From Siphlonurus alternatus (lineage: Eukaryota; Arthropoda; Insecta; Ephemeroptera; Siphlonuridae): a stretch of DNA of 64,000 nt. The DNA lies in the NCBI GenBank assembly GCA_949825025.1, contig OX463778.1:48508829-48572828 (forward strand). Reading direction: 5' to 3'. The notes below the pieces were generated by a model, which worked only from the letters and a program-made list of their open reading frames with translations, had not been told where the DNA came from and made no database searches. Below, piece after piece: positions 9,746-19,378 of the stretch. Position numbers and translations under genes: made by a program. Positions within the stretch are counted from its first letter, which is position 1. Every line of letters starts with the position of its first letter.

Positions 9746-10452
9746 GATACAGGTAGAATAGAAACAAAGTTTGGCTGGCGCTGCTCTAAGTGATCGCGAG
9801 GGAGCCAAATAAGCGCACGAATGAAAGAAGAACAAAGAAGAGCAGTCTGGCTTTGCTACGGCTACGTGTGCAGCAACATAAAATCCTAGAGAAGATTTCC
9901 CTTGACTATATACGCGCTCACCAAGCTTGCAAGATGGAACTCGCTTTGTTGCCACTTCAGCTAATGCTCCAGTGCTGTGTTCATTTTAATCCCTATAATC
10001 TACTGTATAATTTATATACCTACACAATTGAACAGAAAAAGTTAAAAAAGAAAATAGAGAAATTATACTCGATAGAAAGCATGAATATTTCATTGATATT
10101 TTTACCTTTAAAACATACATACTTTGAATGAGGAGGTATTTTTATATTGAAAAGTTTCTTTATAATTTTTAATTTAATGTAAAATGTCAGCGCCTGCTTT
10201 GATCTTTCTTGCCTCTCACCAAGCAAATTGTTTAATACGGTGGCACTTTTAATTGTCATTTGAATAGCATGGTGGCCAATTTTGAACTACACTTTTGGAA
10301 CTTCTGGTTTGGGCCTTATTAGAAGTCAAGAACAATCGCTGTTAAATATAATATACTGTACATCTGTAAACAATCTTCAGTGTTACTAACATATATGCTA
10401 CAGCAGTTCAGACGTATGTTCACACGTTCAGCCACTTTTTTCAGCATCAAAA
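9746..10452. other. Spacer, no gene seen
   Basis: A moderately GC-rich patch (9765-9990) allows a 113-codon frame on the plus strand, but it has no recognisable domain and turns lysine/tyrosine-rich in the AT part. I see no splice or start context that favours it. Confidence 0.5.
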
Positions 10453-11022
10453 ATGAGCTTTATTTTTATTTATTTTTTATTTGTTTATTTGAACATATAG
10501 GTTGTACAAGACAACATTGATCACGTCAGAGAATATAACATATAGCAAAAACATACAAAACAATAAATAATAAATATGGCTATTGGTCAAAAACAATACA
10601 AAATCACTAACAAAGGGAAAAAAACAAACAACAATCATTTATAACAATAAAACAAACAGATGAATTTAAAATTGTAAACAATTTTCTGGCAATTTATTTG
10701 CAAAAAACATCTTAATAGAATAGAATTCCTTGTTAATTAATATTAATTTCAGTTTTGATTTGAAAAGAGAGTCACTCTTGATGTTTTTTACACACGAATG
10801 AAGAAAATCGTAAATTTTAGCGCATTGATGGTGGGGATTTCTTTCCGCAAACACTGATTTTTTTTTATCCACGAAAGTACGATTATTGTTTCTAGTATTG
10901 TAAGAGTGGATTGAATCAAATTGTGAATACAAATCAGGATGCTTTCTTCTAAAAACAGCACACTGTACAATGTACATACAAGGCAATGTAAGCATATTAT
11001 TTGATTTGAAATAATAGCTTTA
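10453..11022 (-). mobile_element. Non-LTR retrotransposon 3' end, 5'-truncated
   Basis: On the minus strand a reverse-transcriptase C-terminal remnant is followed by about 210 bp of 3' UTR and an A-rich tail made of AAATAAA-like repeats (about 10453-10500). 5' truncation with an A-rich end is the normal product of target-primed reverse transcription. The family looks Jockey/CR1-like. Confidence 0.75.
10666..11022 (-). pseudogene. Reverse transcriptase C-terminal fragment (non-LTR)
   Basis: The frame reads NNMLTLPCMYIVQCAVFRRK, then HSYNTRNNN, then a FKSKLKLILINKEFYS segment and a stop. LTLPSLYIxE..., HxYNTRN and FKxxLKxxLxxxxFYSxxEFL are the usual landmarks at the end of Jockey/CR1-type reverse transcriptases, in that order. 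An in-frame stop (about 11020-11022) sits a few residues before NNMLTLP. The fingers/palm domain with the YxDD motif and the endonuclease are absent, so the fragment cannot be active. Confidence 0.78.
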
Positions 11023-11170
11023 ATTTGAAAATGTGTCACCTTGCTTTTACTGCATATATATTAAAATTCTCTATTTGGATGCTGAACAAGTTGTCTATAG
11101 ATTATAATCTCAAGGTGACATGTTAATAACACTTAATTAACAAGATACGGCAGCTATATGAAAACTTACT

Positions 11171-11288
11171 GTGATTCACGAAGGGAGTTGTTATCCAATT
11201 TCTCACTAATCACGTTTAGTGTCATTGAATTAGGCAGGTGCTAAACGGGGTGAGAAGCTTGGGTAATTCTTGATATGCGTGAATCACC
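11171..11288. mobile_element. Short hairpin MITE, family D copy 1
   Basis: Ends GTGATTCACG and CGTGAATCAC are inverted. The interior holds CTAATCACGTTTAGTGTCATTGA, which recurs as near copies at 48155-48278 (plus) and 53081-53195 (inverted). Degenerate, non-coding. Confidence 0.65.
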
Positions 11289-12120
11289 CCATTTATTTTT
11301 AAAATAAAATAAACAATATTAGGTAATAGTTAAATAATAATAGAAAAAATAAGAAACTATACTATTAATAAATTGTTGTTAAAAAAATGTAATTTTTTAA
11401 AGTGATTTGACCTAGATCTAAAAAAACAACTTTTTATTTACTTAAAAATTGTTATAAATAACTTTGATGCTGTTAGTTGAATGCACTCTGGCTTTGAGAC
11501 TAACATCACTTATAGAACTACACAATACCAATGCAATTAAAGAATAAATAGAGTATAGCTATTTGTTGCAAGTAATTAAATGTACAGAAAATTGCACTTG
11601 TGTTTTTTCAAGTGATTCTCTGCAAAAAAGACCGATTTAACTGAAGTAAAGATTTTTTCCATAAAACGTTGCCGTGAAGCTGAAAATTACACAAAGTTTT
11701 AAACACCAAGTGGGTGTTTATAAAAGTTAAATATACATTTCATATTATTTATTTATACAACATCAAAAGAAAAAAATAAATTTAATATTTACTAATTAAT
11801 AACTTTTACAAGGTTAAAGATAATATATTCAAAATAATATGTATCAAATATGACATGTATATCACACATGCAAAGAACGCTAATTAGTTTTTTTGACTAT
11901 TCATTCATGAATACTGTTATATATATTATGTTATCAAAAGTTTATCCACACTTTTTTAATGAATAAATAAAATCATCACATAAAATATATATTATATTAT
12001 ACATGTATAAAAAATGTTTATATTTTTTAAATTTAAACTTTTTGTGGTTTATATATATGCAATGTATAATAATAATGATGATGATATAATTTTCTATTTT
12101 ATATATATAGTCAAGAATAT
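11289..12120. other. AT-rich spacer, no gene seen
   Basis: Very AT-rich with short TA tracts near 11990 and 12095. No repeats or frames of note. Confidence 0.6.
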
Positions 12121-12480
12121 GTAGCTTGGCTGAAAATTGGAAAGTCAAAAGCTTTGTCTTCCACCGCCATCAAACAAACATCAACATCGTTCTGCGGTTA
12201 ATTAGCGATTCCCTCTTCTCATTCCAGGGTCTCTCTAAGTCGGTGGCGCGTGAATGCAGCAGGGAAGGTGAGGAACGTCAACGCTTCAATGTCATATTGT
12301 GGGGAAGTGAAATAATTTCCCCCAGGGCGAACATGTTCAGAAAGTGATTCGTCGCTCCTCGCTTACTATAAGACGACCTGCAACATAAACCATATAAAAG
12401 TTAGAGTGCATCAGCTTTATCATTCCCAAGGGTTACATTTTATCCCTTCATCCATCCTGTCAAGAAGTCACGCGCGATCA
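12121..12480. other. GC-richer island with possible small exon
   Basis: Pyrimidine-rich CCCTCTTCTCATTCCAG ends at 12227 and GTGAGG begins at 12268. Together they bracket a 40-nt candidate exon (12228-12267). The flanks are also GC-richer than the surroundings. No protein match is recognised, so a non-coding exon, a conserved element or chance are all possible. Confidence 0.25.
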
Positions 12481-14692
12481 ACCTCTTTATATATATATAA
12501 TAATTTAATATATAACACAAGAGGTAGACTAATTGGCAAGAAATTAAAAGATCTTCTCTTAAAATAAACAGATATTAATTTAAAACAATTTATTGGAATT
12601 TTCTTGTTTATTGATATTTGTAAAGTTATATATTAATAATGTAAATATTTGATATTCATACTTTGAAGTTTAGTGGGAAGACAGTGTGTCATTAAATGGA
12701 TCATTAAGCGGATTGTTTCTTGACAAACATGGGTGTGTAATTTGGTGCTTGTGAGAAGTTGTTCGTGGCTTCGTTCAGGTGATACAGGAATCTAGAACTG
12801 AAGTCTCTCCTTCATATCACCGCCTGCGGCACACAACTCAACTCATTTTCTTCTACACTGTGTTACAACCAATAGTAACACAGATAAGTAAGTAACCTGG
12901 AGGCAAACTGTACATACTTACTATGTACAATCTTTTTGCTTGTGCTGTTGATCAATTTACAAATGTTAACTTGTTGACTAAGTAAGTAACTATGTCGATA
13001 TATTATCCTTTGCTTGATAAAACTAGTTCAAACTTAATAACATTTAACTAATAAAATATGGGTTATAAATATATTATATTATCAACTAATTTTTATAATC
13101 TAAATTGTTTATTAATGGATTAACTTGCTTAAGTTTAGTACTTCGACTAAAATAAATACATCTATGCTCTCCGTAGAACGGTAAGTTGTAAAAAGTCTTT
13201 GAATGGATTCTTGGCAGAGTTAAATATTAAATCCATGATTTGTCAGAACTCACTCAAAATTAAACTCGACTGTATAATTAATACACACAGGCTATAATAT
13301 TCATATACATTGATCTTTCCCCCCACGCTTATTGATGTTAGTTGGGCGTATGTCCTCTAACCTAACAACTTAACAACACGAGATATGAACTAAATTCACA
13401 TTATAAACATTCTAAAACCGTCGACTTTTTTTTGTGTCAAAATTTTAATTTACAATAAATTAATTACATAATTTTTTAAATATATGTTTTATGGTATTTA
13501 AATTAAATTAAATAATTGTATAAAATATGAAATATACTATTAAAGTTATATATTAAATTTTTAAACTAATCGACAAATGTTAGGATTAAACGTTTTTAAA
13601 TTAAAATACTAAAAAGCAGCTGCCGACTAAGGTTTGCAGATATTTTTTCGTCCAAATCTAAAACAACACCCGAGTCTCCACGTGAAACACGATTCCATAA
13701 AGAAAGTAATTCCGAGTGACAACTCATTAGTGGAAAGCTTTACTTTTTCTTTTTCCTGTTGACTTCTATATTGTGAACCGAGAGTGCAAATACAAGGAGA
13801 GCAAGATTCCTCGTATATTTGCAACAGTCCGAACACAGCCGTGTGAACTATATGAGAAGAGCCACATTGCGTCCCAGTTTTCATGCCCTGGGGAGTACAA
13901 TAAGACCAAACAAAAACAAACTGTTTCTAGTACAAAATACACTGTGCTTCATCTCATGCAGTTTGCTCTACTATGGCAAGCTAAACAGTCAGAGAAAGGC
14001 TTTACTTCTCATTCTATTGTGTGTCTAGCTCAATGCAGCACATCAATACAAGCAACCATGCTTTAGTATTCTACCTGTGATGTGATAATTAAATACATCA
14101 AGCACCTCACATATAACTAGAAACTTCCTGCTTCTACCTTAATACATCATTATTAAATTCCTAATGAGTATTTAATAATTACTATCTTAATATGACATAT
14201 GATATTGTGGAATTGTAAACTGATGCTTAATTAATTATTTGAAAGAGAAAATATAATTTACTTAAATAAGGTTGGAAATGTTTATAATATATAGCGGCAA
14301 ATTTATTTGCTATCAAAGCAAAGAAATTAGACAATTTATGAAGTGCAATATATTGTAAATACAATATATATAAAAAAAGGCAAATTTGTCAACAAATGAA
14401 TACAATAAAATATTAATTTATACTTTGAATTTATTTTTTTTAAAAGAGAAAAATAACATTCACGTTTTTTTTTTTTTCTTATGAATTAATAAGTCAGATA
14501 AATGCAACTTTGATGGCAACGCATATTGCTGGTTTTGATTCTAGAATACTCAAGTAAAAAAAAAAAAAAAAAAAAATAGTCAATACATCTTAATTTCAGT
14601 AGTGCGTCATTGTAAAAGAAATAAAATATAAAATACAAGGACATGCTTGAAATTTGTTTTCACCATTGAACATGATGCTATAGAGCGGCTAC
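12481..14692. other. Spacer with two GC-richer islands
   Basis: Islands at about 12715-12860 and 13615-14060 lie in AT-rich DNA. Frames of 85-97 codons overlap in the second island on both strands, as expected when stop codons thin out. None shows a domain. Poly-A/T tracts occur near 14467 and 14557. Confidence 0.5.
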
Positions 14693-15392
14693 AATAGAGT
14701 AGCGCCACGAGATAGTTGGGTTGTCTGCTTACAGGATAACGTTCTGATGTTTAACTTTCCTCCTTTTCGAAGAGCAACCTTACGCTCTAAAGCATTGAAA
14801 AAAAAAAAAAAAATAGAAAACGTAGAAAAATGTAATTATAGACAGCAATAATGGAGTATTGACCTCAATTTTTTGTATTGCAGAAATGGATAGAGCGTGC
14901 AAAGTTATGCTACCCTGATTTTTTTCACATTTTTTAGAGCCCGGGAACTATTTTTAAAAAATTATTGAAAGTTCTTTTTGTGACGTCACGAGACGCCGCT
15001 CCTTAAGAAAAAGATAGAACTTGCCGCCGCGTGACGTCACAAAAAGGATTTTCAATAATTTTTTAAAAATACTTCCTTTGCTCAAAAAAATCTGAAAAAA
15101 ATCAGGGTAGCATAACTTTGCACGCTCTATCCATTTCTGCAATAAAAAAAATGAGGTCAATACTCCATTACATTTCTATCGTTTTCATATCATCTGCTAG
15201 TTTGTAAAGAATACACCAGCTAAATTTGTGTGTCTTGCCAATTATAAAATTGTCAAAAAAGTTAATTTTTTAAAAATTTTCAATGCTTTAGAGCGTACAG
15301 TTGATCTTCAGGAGGGGAAAGGAGGGGAGGTAAACATCAGGACGTTATCCTGTAAGCAGGCAACCCAACATGCTCGAGGCGCTACCCTATAG
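14693..15392. mobile_element. 700-bp hairpin element, possibly two nested hairpins
   Basis: The outer arms contain GGGTTGTCTGCTTACAGGAT on the left and the mirrored ATCCTGTAAGCAGGCAACCC on the right, with ends near ATAGAGTAGCGCC and GGCGCTACCCTAT. An inner palindrome (about 14850-15170) begins AATGGAGTATTGACC and centres near 15010, with TGACGTCA in both inner arms (14981-14988, 15032-15039). The inner part matches the separate hairpin at 36317-36556, so this is either one long family member or a hairpin inserted in another. Confidence 0.85.
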
Positions 15393-15730
15393 TTTCTGTT
15401 GTCCACACTTCAGTAACACAGCTGGAAAATCCGTGGTGATAATCTGCTGTGCAAACTTGGAGATTTGTCGAGTACAAACACGCTGTCACAGGACGACATG
15501 AGCTGCCACATGTTGCGGCGGAAAACAAGTTAATTACGTTTCTGATTAGCATCTGCAGTGCAGGCTGTGTGACCTCAAGGTCAAATGTCAAGGTCGATCG
15601 TGGACGGCCAGCAAGGACGGCACAGCGATCAGCTCAGACTGGGAGGGGGGGGGGACGTGACTGGGGTGCTTTAGAGACTTCAAGTGTTCCCCAGTGGAGT
15701 AAATTTCTCCATAAGCCACCATGTTAGAAA
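15393..15730. other. GC-rich island next to the 14.7-kb hairpin
   Basis: The GC content is clearly above the surroundings. It contains the paired nuclear-receptor sites at 15575-15596 and a G-run at 15642-15654. A 92-codon frame has no recognisable domain. Confidence 0.4.
15575..15596 (+). promoter_or_regulatory. Paired TCAAGGTCR nuclear-receptor sites
   Basis: TCAAGGTCA (15575-15583) and TCAAGGTCG (15588-15596) lie as a direct repeat four bases apart. TGACCT directly in front (15570-15575) adds an everted half-site. TCAAGGTCR is the extended half-site bound by monomeric receptors such as FTZ-F1 (NR5A) and ERR. Binding is inferred from the motif only. Confidence 0.4.
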
Positions 15731-16269
15731 TTTTGTTTTCCCAATAACAATTAAAGAGCCTATTAATCTGAAAATATTTCTTACCCCCCTTCCTATTTAT
15801 AGTTTTTTTTAAGGTTGAATCAAGAACTTATTTTCTTGTAAAAATTGTATAATGCCAAAACAGTAACTTATATAATATATTACATCTAGGTGAGATCTGG
15901 CTTGAAGCCTCACTGCCTCATTGATACGTATCTTACGGGGTGCTAGAGGTTGTGACTTAATGCATTCTAGCAAATCTTAGGGGGTAGGCCACTCACACTT
16001 ATCTCCTCCTTTCCTTCATACTGACAATGAACTTGATGATCACAGATGCAAGTTCAACATAAAATATTGGAGTCTTAATGGACTTTTCACCTGATAGTTT
16101 TAGTTTTCAAGGTACATTTTTTACTACTCAGATATTAAATCCCTTATATTCATAAAATATATCTTATAACTGATAGATAAAAATCAGACAATGAACACAA
16201 TTTCCTTGAGATATGATTTTTTGTTTACGTTTATAACATTTTTATAAAACTGTCTTTACAGTATGAAAT
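15731..16269. other. Spacer, no gene seen
   Basis: AT-rich DNA ending at the ATGT target duplication of the next transposon. A short GC-richer patch near 15890-16040 has no identifiable content. Confidence 0.5.
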
Positions 16270-16988
16270 ATGTCGGTAGTCATCTGGCAAAACCGGTCAA
16301 CTGGCTTTTTAGAAACTTTACAGGAGAGCCAAAAAACACTTTTTTGAGCGTTTAAAAATTCATAAAATATTTGTTTTTTTAATGATTTTTATGATTTTTT
16401 TTTGTGGTATCACTTAATTACGAATGTAGCTTGTAGTGAAATTAGAAATTCAATACAATTAATAATTAATTCAGGAAAAAATAAAATGTCCCAAAATTAG
16501 CCAGATAGCCGATTTTGCCAGACTCAGATTCAGGAATTTGTAGCCACTTGGCCGGTTTTGCCAGACTGCAATTAGCTTTTTTTCCACCAGTTATCCGCTT
16601 TTGCCAGACTCAAAATCAGGATTTTTTAAATTTAACATTATAAAATAAGTTAACAATTAAATTACTATTTTATTATATTGAGCAACTAGATTTTAATATC
16701 CATAAAAAATAATATTATATAAAATAATAATTGCGTATAATAATCATCACTTGAAATTGAAGCTTAATTGTTGTGCTTCTTAACGGTAGCATTATAAAAG
16801 CATAACAATTATGCTTTGTAAGATAATAAATTACTAGCGCTTTTAAACATTATTACGCAATATAATTCTTTATATACCAATGTACAACATGCACTTCAAT
16901 TATAAATTAAAATAATATACTCATTAAGTGGGTATTGTAGGTTCAAAAAAAGTTTATCTACACAAAAATAACAAGTTTGAATATGTGG

Positions 16989-17253
16989 GAGGTACGATGC
17001 AGTGCACTTGAACAGGTCTCGTCAGATCACTGAAGTCAAGCAACGCCGAGCTTGGTTAGCAGTTGGATGAGTGACCATTTTCAACAAAAAATGCATTATC
17101 CACCCAGGGGTAAATCATTGCGCTTTTCCACTATGTGGTTCCCCTGGCTTTGGACCATTGCACTTCCGATTCATTGACAAAAGCTCTAGCGACCATCCTG
17201 TCTGAGGTTTCCACGTTTCCCTCAGTCACAGGTAAATTCCGGGAAGAATTGCA
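16989..17253 (+). mobile_element. 5S rRNA-derived SINE, copy A (3'-truncated)
   Basis: The head contains TCTCGTCAGATCACTGAAGT, CAAGCAACGCCGAG, and TTGGTTAGCAGTTGGATGAG, which follows the internal promoter region of animal 5S rRNA in order. The body reads GGGGTAAAT...GTGGTTCCCCTGGCTTTGGAC. The shared core then follows (CCATCCTGTCTGAGGTTTCC...TTCCCTCAGTCACAGG) and the copy ends at CCGGGAAGAATTGC. The 3' part seen in copies C and D is missing. It is inserted in the 16274-18418 transposon, just before the palindrome. Confidence 0.88.
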
Positions 17254-17264
17254 ATTAAAGTAAA

Positions 17265-17898
17265 GTGCGCGCCAGAAAAAAAAGTTGAGTTAGTATATTT
17301 TCTAAAAATAGTTCAAGTAGTCCTCCATATCAAACCAAAATTCAAAAAATTCTATCTCAAATAGGTTTGCAAGAAAAAAATTCCAAAGTCAGAGTGAACG
17401 CGTTGCTTAACATGGGGCCTTACCTGACAAAAACCCTCGAATATCTCGAAAAAATACACCGTTAGATGGTATGAAAAAAATATAGTAATGTTCTATGACC
17501 CAAGCTTTAACCAAAAACCGATTAAAAAAAATTCTCTCGAATCCCTTTTCCGTAAAAAAATAATAAAAAATCTTATGGGAATTAACATGATAGATTTTCT
17601 TGATTTTTTTACGGAAAAATGGATTCGAGAGAATTTTTTTAATTGGTTTTTGGTTAAAACTTGGGTCATAGAACATTACTATATTTTTTTCATACCATCT
17701 AACGGTGTATTTTTTCGAGATATTCGAGGGTTTTTGTCAGGTAAGGCCCCATGTTAAGCAACGCGTTCACTCTGACTTTGGAATTTTTTTCTGGCAAACC
17801 TATTTGAGATAGAATTTTTTGAATTTTGGTTTGATATGGAGGACTACTTGAACTATTTTTAGAAAATACTAACTCAACTTTTTTTTTCTGGCGAGCAC
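17265..17898. mobile_element. Near-perfect 634-bp palindrome (hairpin element)
   Basis: The arms of about 300 bp are almost identical and start GTGCKCGCCAG then AAAAAAAAGTTGAGTTAGTA. The centre is near 17580, where about 25-30 bp differ. High arm identity suggests recent formation or ongoing conversion. The two 89-codon frames on opposite strands, both starting MFYDPSFNQKPIKK, are the same sequence read from each arm and are not evidence of coding. Confidence 0.9.
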
Positions 17899-18422
17899 GG
17901 GAAAAATTAATGCATCCGGATGTGCATCCCAGATGCATGGAAAATAAATTTGCATCCGGATCCGCATCTCGGATATATGAAAAAAACGCGTGCATCCGGT
18001 CCCTGAATTCATAAAAAATAATTATCTATTATAGTCTATAATAATTAGTATTAAAAATAAATAATTTTAAATTAATAAAAATTAAAAATCTTCAATTATT
18101 TTTGTAACAAGATTAGAGCCAGATATCCGGTTTTGCCAGATTCATGAGACAGCTTTTTAAACCACTTGTCCGCTTTTGCCAGATTCATGATGAACTTTTT
18201 TCAACCACTTGTCCGGTTTTGCCAGACTCGACTATGAGAAAAATATTTTCAAAAATCTTGATATTTTTGCCCTTTAATATTAAAAAAAAAATAGTTGCAT
18301 TGTTCAGATGACAAAATGCTTCTAGAATATCATAGGATTCAATGGAATGTACAGCACTATGCAAAAAAACGCATATCGAAAATTTCGCCACTTGACCGGT
18401 TTTGCCAGATGACTACCGATGT

Positions 18423-19079
18423 ATTTCCAGTGAAAAGATTTATCATTTTAATGACGATGTATTGATATTATGTTTCTTGATATAAACGTATCATTTTACG
18501 TGTGCTGCGTGAATGGCTCGAGGCAGAGAGAGGCGTCTTATCCAGCCGGCCAGCCGTTCTCCTCCATTAGGGGACTTGTCAGCTGTCTGCCAGGATTACA
18601 CGCTGTGTGACACTGCCTAGGGCCACCTACTATCTTCACCGGTCTTGCTCATTTCCCTGGCAACAGTCTCGCCTCATCACCAGGTGTGGAGGTCCATCGC
18701 GTCAACACCTTAGCAACAGAAAGATGACACTTTTCTCAGAAAATTCATTTTTATGTTACCGGGAAATTTTGTTTTTTGCACAATCTCAGTTATAGCTTCA
18801 ATACAAACTCTTCTTGACATTGTCAGATTATTAATAAAAAAAAAAAAGAAAAAAAAATCAAAATTTAGCAATTAAACGTAAATAAAGTCCGTCTATATTA
18901 ATATAAGAGTTCCATTTTGAACATTGTTTCTTCAGCTTTTGTTTTATTTCCATAGACGCTGAAGATAATATTTTGAGTTTTTTTTTTTTTTTAATCAAAC
19001 CCTAACTGGGTACTTTTACTTACTAATTACTCACTAATTTTGAAAACCCGAACCTTCCGAAACCCTAACTTAGCATTTT
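18423..19079. other. Spacer with GC-rich motif-bearing island
   Basis: An island at about 18500-18740 contains GGATTA (18593), CCTGGCAACAG (18656-18666) and CCTTAGCAACAG (18708-18719) plus CAGCTG and CAGGTG. Poly-A and poly-T tracts (about 18834-18860, 18978-18993) follow. No gene is seen. Confidence 0.4.
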
Positions 19080-19378
19080 GCGGGCTGTTCCGGATTGGGG
19101 GCGGCCACGGCCTTGCAATCCATCCCGGCATTTGCCTGTGACTGAAGGAAACGTGGACACCTCAGCCAGGATGGACGCTACAGCTTTAGTCAATGAACTG
19201 GAAATGCAATAGTCCAAAGCCAGGGGAACCACATATAGTGGAAAAGCGCAATGATTTGCCTCTGGGTGGGAAACGTGGTTTTTGTTGAAAATGGTCACCC
19301 ATCCAACTACTAACCACGCTCGGCGTTGCTTGACTTCGGTGATCTGACGAGACCCTGTCAAGCGCACTGCGCCACACA
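19080..19378 (-). mobile_element. 5S rRNA-derived SINE, copy B
   Basis: Read on the minus strand it begins GTGTGGCGCAGTGCGCTTGA, then TCTCGTCAGATCACCGAAGT and the rest of the 5S-like head. The body and core follow (CCATCCTGGCTGAGGTGTCC, TTCCTTCAGTCACAGGCAAA, TGCCGGGATGGATTGCAAGG) and a short 3' segment (GGCCGTGGCC). The 126-codon frame over it is a SINE shadow. Confidence 0.88.

Larger units (their letters stand above)
16274..18418. mobile_element. DNA transposon with 32-bp TIRs and subterminal repeats
   Basis: CGGTAGTCATCTGGCAAAAC starts the left end. The right end mirrors it over 32 bp with one mismatch. ATGT flanks both ends (16270-16273 and 18419-18422) as a 4-bp target duplication. Eight copies of CCGNTTTTGCCAGA cluster near the ends: about 16283 (inverted), 16509, 16553, 16600, 18125, 18168, 18211 and 18396. 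These look like repeated binding sites for a transposase. No transposase frame is seen, so the element is non-autonomous. About half of its length is later material: a 5S SINE (16989-17253) and a 634-bp palindrome (17265-17898). A 4-bp duplication is known for Sola elements among others, but I cannot assign a superfamily. Confidence 0.88.

Noticed and set aside
17407..17757. Two 89-codon proteins on opposite strands beginning MFYDPSFNQKPIKK
   Set aside because: Same sequence read from the two arms of the palindrome. No domain, and the similarity follows from the inverted repeat.
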